From the IMG/VR virus record IMGVR_UViG_3300046675_000397, positions 1-43,051 of that record: a stretch of 43,051 nt of DNA; one strand, written 5' to 3'. The DNA is from a virus. The notes below the pieces were generated by a model. It ran no database searches. It had not been told where the DNA came from and was given only the letters and a program-made list of their open reading frames with translations. A program made the position numbers and the translations under genes. Shown one piece after another: positions 36,751-43,051 of the stretch. The number at the start of each line of letters is the position of its first letter. Position 1 is the stretch's first letter.

Positions 36751-37182
36751 CTAGCCGACCGTGATGGTGTGCGTGACCTTCAGCGTGTCCAAGGCGCCGA
36801 TGTTGACTGCAGCGAATTTCGTGTGCGCGTAGAGGGTGCCTTCGGAGGAGGCCGACAGGATCCCCTCCTCGGTGATCGCGCCTTCAGCTTCGCCTGCGGC
36901 GAATTCTTTTTCGAGTTTGAGAACGGCGCCCGAGACCGAGACCGTCGCGGCGAGGCGTTTTTTCTCGGTTTTCAGTTTGGTATCGCCCGCTGCCGGTTCT
37001 TCGGTGCCGGTCCCCACGGCGATGTACAGGGGCCGTTCGCTGCCTTCCTTCAGGAGTTTGGCGATCGCTTCTTTGCCGACGGTGGGAACGAGGTTGTGGG
37101 CCTCTCGCCGCTCCTTGAGCTCGCCATCGGGGCCGCGGACCTCGAGCGAGACATTGTGAGTGAGCTTCATGACCTCTTGCAC
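36751..37182 (-). CDS. Head-module structural protein, 143 aa
   Basis: GTG 37182 (AAAGGAG upstream at slightly long spacing) or ATG 37170. The pattern Ile-Ala-Lys-Leu-Leu ... Tyr-Ile-Ala-Val-Gly-Thr-Gly-Thr ... Lys-Arg-Leu-Ala ... Ile-Thr-Glu-Glu-Gly-Ile is one I know from tail/baseplate-associated or decoration proteins carried by many phages with no fixed name. Beta-rich, no membrane segment. Confidence 0.7.
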   Translation of the reverse strand: MQEVMKLTHNVSLEVRGPDGELKERREAHNLVPTVGKEAIAKLLKEGSERPLYIAVGTGTEEPAAGDTKLKTEKKRLAATVSVSGAVLKLEKEFAAGEAEGAITEEGILSASSEGTLYAHTKFAAVNIGALDTLKVTHTITVG

Positions 37183-37223
37183 GCAGATCAGGCTCCTTTC
37201 AGAGGAAAGGTCGGGGTGACGGC

Positions 37224-37487
37224 CTAGAGCAGCAGCTCGTCGGGGATCTCGGTGATGTAGATGTCCCTCTGGGGGACCTCAGCGATCACGTTCTCTTCGG
37301 AGTCCCAGTCATCCGCTGCAGGAACCGCCTGGGCCTCGATCGAGGCGAGGAGGGACGGACGCCAGGCGAGGTCGAGCGCGACCCGAGCATCGCGGTTTCC
37401 CGCGAGCCCCACGAATCGACCCCTTCTCGCCTGGCGCCTCGCCGCGAGCTGCTCGCGGTAGAGGACAGCCCGTTCCTCCTCGGTCAT
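37224..37487 (-). CDS. Hypothetical protein, 87 aa
   Basis: The N-terminal half is basic and helical (Arg-Glu-Gln-Leu-Ala-Ala-Arg-Arg-Gln-Ala-Arg-Arg-Gly); the C-terminal half is acidic with strand-like Arg-Asp-Ile-Tyr-Ile-Thr-Glu-Ile. Two bases from the upstream gene. Probably a small virion or assembly component; function unknown. Confidence 0.65.
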   Translation of the reverse strand: MTEEERAVLYREQLAARRQARRGRFVGLAGNRDARVALDLAWRPSLLASIEAQAVPAADDWDSEENVIAEVPQRDIYITEIPDELLL

Positions 37488-37489
37488 GC

Positions 37490-37894
37490 TCAGGTGCGTT
37501 CGATCTTGACCTGGACCTCGCAGCCGGGGTCGACCAGGCCTTCCCCGACATGCAGCGATTCGAGGGTCAGCACGTCGCCTTCGGCGACGACGAGTTTGGC
37601 CGCTTCCGCGTTGAGCGTGAGCGCGGTCTCGTCATTGGCTTCGGCGTTGACGCCCGACAGGAACGCCTTTTCGGCGACCACCGTCGTGCCGGCACCGGCC
37701 TGGGTCTTGTTGACCAGCTTGTAGGTGCGCGAATTGGTATTCGCGCCGGTCAGTTTGGTCGGACAGATGACCGTGACCGAGGTCACCTTGCCGGCGAAGG
37801 GCGCGGGGCCCAGCGGGAAGACACCATCGGCGCCTTTCGCCACCGTGTCGGCGTCGGCGGTCAGCTTCCTGATCAGGGGTGTGGTGTCGGTCAT
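37490..37894 (-). CDS. Putative capsid decoration protein, 134 aa
   Basis: Directly downstream of the capsid gene region. It is a beta-rich single domain: Phe-Pro-Leu-Gly-Pro-Ala-Pro-Phe-Ala-Gly-Lys-Val-Thr-Ser-Val-Thr-Val, Arg-Thr-Tyr-Lys-Leu-Val-Asn, Glu-Gly-Asp-Val-Leu-Thr-Leu-Glu-Ser. Size and place suit a head decoration protein. Overlaps the 60-aa gene by one base (TGATG). Confidence 0.68.
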   Translation of the reverse strand: MTDTTPLIRKLTADADTVAKGADGVFPLGPAPFAGKVTSVTVICPTKLTGANTNSRTYKLVNKTQAGAGTTVVAEKAFLSGVNAEANDETALTLNAEAAKLVVAEGDVLTLESLHVGEGLVDPGCEVQVKIERT

Positions 37895-38076
37895 CAGCCG
37901 TTCTCCTTCACAGCCTGGCGCTGCTCCTCAGCGGTCGGCGAGTCGGGACCGGTCTTGATGCTGTACCGGTCGTTGTCGATCGGGTCGACCTCCTCGCCGA
38001 TGAAGCCCTTCTCCTCGGCGGCGTCGACCTTCTTCTGGACCTCGGCCTCACCGGCGTCGGTCTTTTTGGCAGTCAT
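37894..38076 (-). CDS. Small acidic protein, 60 aa
   Basis: ATG 38076 has a GGAG upstream. Charged throughout (Lys/Glu/Asp), no hydrophobic core, probably flexible. Between the capsid terminator hairpin and decoration gene. Function unknown. Confidence 0.62.
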   Translation of the reverse strand: MTAKKTDAGEAEVQKKVDAAEEKGFIGEEVDPIDNDRYSIKTGPDSPTAEEQRQAVKENG

Positions 38077-38113
38077 CAGAGATGACTCCTTTCGGTCTTG
38101 AGAGTTGGAAACG

Positions 38114-38147
38114 CGAAGGGGCGCCCCCGGTCAGAGGCGCCCCTTCG
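38114..38147 (-). terminator. Hairpin directly after the capsid gene
   Basis: Perfect 12-bp stem (38114-38125 with 38136-38147, CGAAGGGGCGCC and its complement) and 10-base loop, one base beyond the capsid stop. Little T-tract follows on the minus strand (CGTTTCC), so it may be a partial terminator or RNA-stabilising element that sets high capsid expression. Confidence 0.68.
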
Positions 38148-38148
38148 A

Positions 38149-39099
38149 TTAGGCCTTCAGGAGAACCGCGGCCGGGTACCGGCTCGCCTCGGTTTCCTGT
38201 TCGTAGTTGATGGTGTTGGCCGTCTGCCAGCCCGCCCGGAAGGTCACGCGCATCGCGACCAGGTCCTGCTGGGCGAGGTTGTAGACGATGTTGCCTTCGG
38301 TGTCCTGGATCACCGCTTCGTCGAGCAGCTTCCAGGTGATGTCCTGCCGGACACCGACGACCTGCTCGGCCGGATCCGTGGCGACCGCCTCGGCTTTGCC
38401 GGAGGAACGCGGCCACAGGCCCCGCATCGGGTAGGCGATGTCGATGCCGTGGACGCTGGCGGCGCTGACCTGACCGTCCTGCGGCTCGATCAGCGACTCG
38501 CCCGTCGTGGCGCGGGCCTGGCGGAGGAGGCCTTTGATGACGCGGTCGGCGATGATCGCCTCGGCGTCATAGCCCTCGACCTCGATCTTCCCGAGCAGGT
38601 CGGAGAAGTCGCCGACGATCCCGCCCGCTTTCGGTTCGTTGGCCCCCGCGGTGATTTTGTTCCCGGCGGCTTCGGCCGCCGCGACGATCGCTTCCGGCCA
38701 GCTTGCGGGCTTGTTGGTCCCGAAGTAGACCGCGGCGTCGAGGGTGCGGCCGATCGCCTGCTCCATGAGCGGCTGCACCTGCCCCCAGATGTCATAGGCG
38801 GCGTCATCGAGGACGGCCTCGGGGATCGGCACGATGCAGGCGATCTCCTCGATGTTCAGGTACTTGCTTTTCCAGTTGACCTCGGTGGTCTGCTTCAGGC
38901 CCGTGTCGCCGGTGACGAAGTAGGCAATCGGCAGCGCCGAGAGCACCGGGAAGCGCTCCTGGTTGCGGGAGACCGGGACTCGCAGGAACTGCGAGAGCAC
39001 GGCCGATGTTTCGCTGAGGCTCTTGAGCATTGCATTGGAAACCTCCTCGGGGACGAGGCCCTGAGCATCCGCTCGAGAGATGATGTTGTTGGTGGCCAT
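38149..39099 (-). CDS. Major capsid protein (HK97 fold), 316 aa
   Basis: ATG 39099 preceded by AAGGAG. Recognisable HK97-fold features: N-arm helix, Leu-Ser-Ala-Leu-Pro-Ile-Ala-Tyr-Phe-Val, Trp-Lys-Ser-Lys-Tyr-Leu-Asn-Ile-Glu-Glu-Ile-Ala, Val-Pro-Ile-Pro-Glu-Ala-Val-Leu-Asp-Asp as the spine, Tyr-Asp-Ile-Trp-Gly ... Ala-Val-Tyr-Phe-Gly and the C-terminal Arg-Val-Thr-Phe-Arg-Ala-Gly-Trp. Follows the scaffold gene. No maturation protease gene is seen nearby. Confidence 0.94.
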   Translation of the reverse strand: MATNNIISRADAQGLVPEEVSNAMLKSLSETSAVLSQFLRVPVSRNQERFPVLSALPIAYFVTGDTGLKQTTEVNWKSKYLNIEEIACIVPIPEAVLDDAAYDIWGQVQPLMEQAIGRTLDAAVYFGTNKPASWPEAIVAAAEAAGNKITAGANEPKAGGIVGDFSDLLGKIEVEGYDAEAIIADRVIKGLLRQARATTGESLIEPQDGQVSAASVHGIDIAYPMRGLWPRSSGKAEAVATDPAEQVVGVRQDITWKLLDEAVIQDTEGNIVYNLAQQDLVAMRVTFRAGWQTANTINYEQETEASRYPAAVLLKA

Positions 39100-39198
39100 T
39101 GAAGGTCACTCCTTGTGAGTCGGGATGGATGTGGGGCCTCCATCGCGGAGGGGTGACCCGATGGCCGTCGCGGCTTACGGGTGAGGTGCTGCGGTGCT

Positions 39199-39723
39199 CT
39201 AGGAGCGGCCCGCCGCCTGGCGGATCGCGGCACTCATGTCGGCGGGCGCCTTCGTGGACTTCCGGGCGCCGCCGTCGAAATCGGTGGTCTGATCCTCGCC
39301 GCCGACCAGCTCGAGCAGCTCGTCCGCATCGGCTTCCATCTCCTCCTTCGTGGAGCCGGTGAGCCGGGCAGCGAGCTTCAGCGGCAGCTTCTTTGCAGCT
39401 GCGACCTCGTAGCGCAAAGCGCGGGCCTCTGCGTCGGTGGCGCGTTTCTCCGCCTCCCTCTTGGCCTGCTCTGCTTTCTCCTGCTCGGACTTGTCGCGGT
39501 CCTCGAACTCCTTGACCTTCGTTGCCGCAGCCTCGGCCTTCTTGGACGCCTCGCGAGCCTTGGCCCGCTCGCTGCGGAGCGCCTTCTCGACCGCCTCGGG
39601 ATCTTTGCCCTGGGCGGCGATCTCTTTGAGGTCGGCATCGGGGTCGGTCGTGGTGGTGGAGGTGGTGGTGGTCTCTTCCTCGGTGGTCTCCTCCGTCGTG
39701 GAGGTGGTCTCCTCCTCTGCCAT
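39199..39723 (-). CDS. Scaffold protein, 174 aa
   Basis: The first ~27 residues are almost only Thr, Glu and Ser (disordered). A long coiled coil (~50-115) rich in Ala, Lys, Glu follows, then a short domain ending in basic residues, as scaffold C-termini that bind capsid do. Located between portal and capsid genes. It would be ejected or remain without proteolysis, as no protease is encoded. Confidence 0.85.
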   Translation of the reverse strand: MAEEETTSTTEETTEEETTTTSTTTTDPDADLKEIAAQGKDPEAVEKALRSERAKAREASKKAEAAATKVKEFEDRDKSEQEKAEQAKREAEKRATDAEARALRYEVAAAKKLPLKLAARLTGSTKEEMEADADELLELVGGEDQTTDFDGGARKSTKAPADMSAAIRQAAGRS

Positions 39724-39774
39724 CGCGGCAGGCTCCTTCCTTTTGCGCCGCTTCCTCGCGAAGCGGCTGAGGTC

Positions 39775-41205
39775 TTACTGCTGGGTGCGCTCGGCGACCG
39801 TGACGGTCGGAATCGGGGGTTCGGGGCCGGCAGGCGTTTCTCCGCCTTCGCCCGGGACGGCGCCTTCGCCAGGCCGCAGCTCGGGCTGCTCCTTGAGCTG
39901 CTTTTCGAAGTCCTTGACCTGCTGCGGGGTGAAGCCGACCCGCTCCCATAGGGAGGGGAGCGGAACGCTCAGGGCCCGCAGCTTGATCGCCGCGTCGACC
40001 TGCTCGCCCTCCGAGCGATACTCCGGGTCGCGCCAGATCGTTTCGGCGCCGAGTGCTTCGGCGAGCTCCTTCTGCCCGCGCAGTTGCAGCGCGATCCGCA
40101 TCGCCTCCTCCCAGCTATCGGAGAAGTCGATCTGCTTGCGCTTCACCTTGGCCACGAGGCCGGTCTCCGCCGCCTTCAGCGCATCACCGGAAGCGTTGAC
40201 GATCTGGCCGAGCAGGTAGTGCGGCGGGGTGCGGGTCTGGGCGGCCAGATGCTGCAGGAGCAGGGTGATCGCACCGACGTAGTTGCTCAGGTTCGCCGCT
40301 GAGAACTCGGCGACCTTCGCGTTCTCGTTCTCGAAGGCCCAGAAGCGCGAAACGGCCGCCTTCAACTCCGTCGCCGGAAGCGGAGCGCCGGTTTCATCGG
40401 TCGGCACCTCGACGCCCATCAGCACCCGCTGAGGGAAGGCCGCGAACTCCGAGGCGACGAGCATGTCCGCGACCTCCTTGTTGATCGCGTCCTGCAGGGG
40501 AACCGCCGGCATCAGGTCCGAGCGGCCGCCCTCCAACATCGAAGGGTTGTTGAGCAACGGGATCATCGGCACGACGCCGAGGGTGTTGGCTCCACCTTCG
40601 TCGTCGGGCTTCGGCACCCAGTTGCGCTGGATTTGGCCCGTCTGACCGGCCCGGATCTTCTCCTTCGTGCGGTACTTGACGATCCGGTCGGGGAAGTAGA
40701 GATTCGCGTAGACGTAGCCGTCCGTCTCGTCGTGCCACTTCTTGATCGCCGTGAGCCGCCGGCGCCGGTCCCCGGGGTCGCTCTCGACGTAGACCTGCGA
40801 GGGATGCTCGACCGTGATCCGGGGGAATTCCTCTCCCTTCGGGGTCGGCGCGATCAGGATGTAGGCAGCACCATTCTTGACCGCCTCGGTGTGGGCCATG
40901 ACCGACTCGGCGTCGAGCCCATTGGCCTGCCAGATCGCCCATGCTTCGGTGTCGGCCGGTTTGTCGGAGCCGAGCCGGAATCCCTCGACGAACAGCCGCT
41001 CCACCGGAGCATCGACCACGGTCACGCACCAGTTGTCGGCGAAGGCGCGGAACAGAGCACCGAACGCCTGGCGGAACTTGGCCGTCGCGAACGCGAGCCG
41101 GTGCTTGCCGTTGTAGTAGTCCTCGCAGAGCTGGACCGTTCGCTGCTGGTCGGCGAGCTTCAGCTCGAGATAGGTGAGCCAAGCCCCAGGGGTCTGCGGT
41201 GCCAA
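39775..41205 (-). CDS. Portal protein (SPP1 gp6-like), 476 aa
   Basis: TTG 41205 with AAGGAG upstream at six bases. Features of the family: Tyr-Tyr-Asn-Gly-Lys-His-Arg-Leu (residues ~29-36), Asn-Trp-Cys-x-x-Val-Val-Asp-Ala-Pro-Val-Glu-Arg-Leu-Phe-Val, Pro-Met-Ile-Pro-Leu-Leu-Asn-Asn, Pro-Pro-His-Tyr-Leu-Leu-Gly and the C-terminal long helices and Pro/Glu-rich tail. Twelve copies form the DNA entry vertex. Fourteen bases separate it from the TerL stop. Confidence 0.94.
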   Translation of the reverse strand: MAPQTPGAWLTYLELKLADQQRTVQLCEDYYNGKHRLAFATAKFRQAFGALFRAFADNWCVTVVDAPVERLFVEGFRLGSDKPADTEAWAIWQANGLDAESVMAHTEAVKNGAAYILIAPTPKGEEFPRITVEHPSQVYVESDPGDRRRRLTAIKKWHDETDGYVYANLYFPDRIVKYRTKEKIRAGQTGQIQRNWVPKPDDEGGANTLGVVPMIPLLNNPSMLEGGRSDLMPAVPLQDAINKEVADMLVASEFAAFPQRVLMGVEVPTDETGAPLPATELKAAVSRFWAFENENAKVAEFSAANLSNYVGAITLLLQHLAAQTRTPPHYLLGQIVNASGDALKAAETGLVAKVKRKQIDFSDSWEEAMRIALQLRGQKELAEALGAETIWRDPEYRSEGEQVDAAIKLRALSVPLPSLWERVGFTPQQVKDFEKQLKEQPELRPGEGAVPGEGGETPAGPEPPIPTVTVAERTQQ

Positions 41206-41219
41206 TGAAGCTCCTTGGT

Positions 41220-42629
41220 CTAGAGGAAGACGGCTTTCTTCGACTGCGGCTTGGTCCCGACCAGCGTGGAGTGGGCCATCGCCAGCGCGATCGCGCCGTC
41301 GATCGGCGCCCGCTTCCGTTTGCCCTTGACGAACTTCCAGCGCTCGCCCTCCTGCTTCGCCGAGGCGGCGAGAACGTGGGCGTTCAAGGTCGGGTCATCG
41401 GGGTGGGTGATGCGCTTCTCGCTGATCGCCTCCGAGAGACGCTGCGCCGCCAGTTGCATCGGCGTCGTCTTCTGAGAATGGATGGCGGGCTCGACGCCGA
41501 GCTCATCCTCGATCGTCTGCGCCAACTGCTCGCCGCCGGCCTCCGGGTCGAGCACGAAGACGACCTCCTCGAAGGATCGCGCCATCTCCTGGATCGGCTC
41601 CCAGATGCGCTCGAAGGGAGTCGCGGTGCCGTCGCGGGGAGGCACGACGATCACCGGCTCACCGACGATGGCTAGCTCGGAGCCATCGGCCTTCCAGACG
41701 GGGACGATCGCGGTTGTGTCCCACTTCCAGCCCAGGTCGATGCCGATGTAGACGCCCTTGGCCTCAGGGGGGATCGTCTCCTCGCCGGCGCAGGCTCGCC
41801 ACTCGGTCTCTGAGATCGCGGAATCCTCGCCGGAGAGCCAGACCCCGCAGGCGAAGCGTCCCCACTGCCACGGCTTCATCGACGGCGAGCGGTGAAGATC
41901 GGTCAGCGCCTTGATCGTGTGCCAGGGCGCTGGGTTCGCCTGCTTGACGATCCGCATGTTCGAGCGATCCTGATCTGGGTCAAGTGCCCACTCGTGCATC
42001 GCGAAGTTGTCGGTGCGGACGTAGCGATAGGCGCCCTTGCGAATCAGGCCGGGGAGCGCGTGTGCGGCGGTCCTCAGCTCGCCCAGAGGTGATGTCTCAT
42101 CATCGCCGGCGGTGGAGATCGTGACCATCCGGCCATTGCGGGGCCCCAGCCCATCGCGGAAGATCCCGTAGAGGTCTGCCGACTTGTGGCGGTGGAGCTC
42201 ATCCACCAGGGCGAGCGTCGGGATCACGCCATCTGCCGTATCGACGTCCGAGGCGAGAATCCGCACTCTGCCTCCGAGCTGGTTGTGAACGATCTCGCGC
42301 TGTTTGACCTGGAGGCGCTGCTGCAGTGAAGGCGATCGGCGGATGAAGCCCTGCGCCTGGCGCAGCATGATCGAAGCCTGGTCCCGCGATGCCGCGGCGA
42401 TCACGCACTCGGCATCGGGCGTTGTGCAGAGATGGAAGAGGGCCAGCGCGGCGAGCAGGGTGCTCTTGCCGTTCTTCTTCGAGATCAGGATCAGCGTCTC
42501 GCGCCGTCCTCCAAACAGGTCGCCCAGCATCTTGCGCTGGAAGGGGTAGAGCTTGAGTGGCTTCCCATCCTCCCGAGTTAGGGCCTGCTTGCAGAAGTCG
42601 GCGAAAAGGTCAAGCTCTTGCACCGACAC
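41220..42629 (-). CDS. Terminase large subunit, 469 aa
   Basis: GTG 42629 (or in-frame GTG 42623) overlapping terS by about 20 bases. ATPase: Walker A-like Ser-Lys-Lys-Asn-Gly-Lys-Ser-Thr (~50-57), Walker B Thr-Leu-Ala-Leu-Val-Asp143-Glu144-Leu-His, then Ser-Thr-Ala-Gly motif III. Nuclease: Tyr-Ile-Gly-Ile-Asp-Leu-Gly (~280), Val-Leu-Asp-Pro-Glu (~345) and a late Asp in Ile-Asp-Gly-Ala-Ile-Ala. Motor that translocates and cuts DNA. Confidence 0.96.
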   Translation of the reverse strand: MSVQELDLFADFCKQALTREDGKPLKLYPFQRKMLGDLFGGRRETLILISKKNGKSTLLAALALFHLCTTPDAECVIAAASRDQASIMLRQAQGFIRRSPSLQQRLQVKQREIVHNQLGGRVRILASDVDTADGVIPTLALVDELHRHKSADLYGIFRDGLGPRNGRMVTISTAGDDETSPLGELRTAAHALPGLIRKGAYRYVRTDNFAMHEWALDPDQDRSNMRIVKQANPAPWHTIKALTDLHRSPSMKPWQWGRFACGVWLSGEDSAISETEWRACAGEETIPPEAKGVYIGIDLGWKWDTTAIVPVWKADGSELAIVGEPVIVVPPRDGTATPFERIWEPIQEMARSFEEVVFVLDPEAGGEQLAQTIEDELGVEPAIHSQKTTPMQLAAQRLSEAISEKRITHPDDPTLNAHVLAASAKQEGERWKFVKGKRKRAPIDGAIALAMAHSTLVGTKPQSKKAVFL

Positions 42630-43023
42630 GCCTGGCCGCCAGCTCGTCCATCTTCCCTAGCGGGTCGGCGGGCTTCTTCTCTTCGCCCTCGCCGCCCCCC
42701 TTCTTGCGGTAGGTGTCGGTCCAGACCTTCATCGCTGGAACCGACCCGTTGCGGATGGCTCGCGAGAGGTGAAGCTGGACCTCCTCATCATCCACCGGCT
42801 CGTCGGAGTCGGGGGCGTCTCGCGCTTCCCGGATGAAGTCGATCGCGAAGGCGAAGTTCGCATAGGGAGAGTCGGGGTTCTTGCGCCCCTTGGTCAACCA
42901 GCCCTTCACGGTGCGTTCGGAGATGTCGTTTTCGCGACAGGCGTCCGCAAGCGAGGCACCGGCTTTCTGAGCAGCCACGATCCGGGGCGCTAGGTGGTCG
43001 AACTGGGTGCGTCCCTTGCCCAC
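42610..43023 (-). CDS. Terminase small subunit, 137 aa
   Basis: GTG 43023. The N-terminal HTH has Ile-Val-Ala-Ala-Gln-Lys-Ala-Gly-Ala-Ser-Leu, Asp-Ala-Cys-Arg-Glu-Asn-Asp-Ile-Ser-Glu-Arg-Thr-Val-Lys-Gly-Trp-Leu, typical of terS DNA recognition. The middle is helical (oligomerisation) and the C-terminus Lys/Glu-rich. It recognises the packaging site and loads TerL. Confidence 0.9.
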   Translation of the reverse strand: MGKGRTQFDHLAPRIVAAQKAGASLADACRENDISERTVKGWLTKGRKNPDSPYANFAFAIDFIREARDAPDSDEPVDDEEVQLHLSRAIRNGSVPAMKVWTDTYRKKGGGEGEEKKPADPLGKMDELAARRVGARA

Positions 43024-43051
43024 TGGTCAGCTCCAGGCGCGCGCAAAAAAG
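43024..43051. other. Right end: terS upstream region
   Basis: A GGAG (43031-43034) lies eight bases before the terS GTG, and a seven-base homopolymer-like run AAAAAAG ends the window. No direct repeat of the left end is visible, so the ends are not terminal redundancies. Confidence 0.4.

Overview
The window reads as a nearly complete, probably complete and circularly permuted, genome of a temperate phage with a contractile tail (myovirus). Supporting this are a tail sheath followed directly by a tail tube, a tape measure, a hub/gp25/J/I baseplate series, an HK97-type head module, a large serine integrase and a divergent repressor/Cro-type switch. The host was probably a high-GC Gram-positive, likely an actinobacterium: GC is high throughout, GTG starts and stop/start overlaps are frequent, one promoter would give a leaderless mRNA, and the lysis enzymes target peptidoglycan. 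The exact host cannot be read from the sequence. A small frame that leaves the left end re-enters at the right end and stops three bases before the terminase small subunit start, which suggests the two ends join.

Layout, with almost everything on the minus strand. (1) 1-8.6 kb is an early/accessory arm: an HNH endonuclease, an initiator-type tRNA, a helicase, a DNA methyltransferase, a SigH-like sigma factor fused to a coiled-coil/winged-helix-like protein, a second HNH-like nuclease, a dATP/dGTP diphosphohydrolase-like protein and many small overlapping genes. (2) 8.68-10.1 kb on the plus strand is the serine integrase, with palindromes upstream as att or operator candidates. (3) 10-14.4 kb on the minus strand is the replication arm: small genes, an Ala/Ser-repeat protein, a DnaC-like helicase loader and a replication initiator gene that carries six iterons (a lambda-O-like origin). 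Two small HTH proteins and the switch promoter follow. (4) 14.4-15.3 kb on the plus strand holds the repressor and immunity-side genes, then a convergent intergenic region with a hairpin and a tRNA-like sequence. (5) 15.7-20.1 kb on the minus strand is a lysis and envelope cassette: a secreted 3D/double-psi-barrel-like protein, a holin candidate, a FlgM-like protein, a secreted M15 + PG-binding + GH25 endolysin, a collagen-like membrane protein and an XhlA-like protein. (6) A plus-strand secreted zinc metalloprotease at 20.2-21.0 kb looks like a lysogenic-conversion cargo gene. (7) 21-43 kb on the minus strand is the structural arm. Read from the right it runs terminase, portal, scaffold, capsid, decoration and connector proteins, sheath, tube, chaperone pair (frameshifted), tape measure, LysM, hub with two wall hydrolases, OB-type protein, LamG-GH26-gp25 fusion, J, I and a terminal fibre-like protein.

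The most notable features are: a baseplate wedge protein (gp25-like) fused to a GH26-like glycosidase and a LamG domain; a phage-borne initiator-type tRNA; a sigma factor and a FlgM-like anti-sigma candidate in the same genome; iterons inside the initiator gene, on a 91-bp duplication read in two frames; and a head-module protein with a strict 18-residue repeat.
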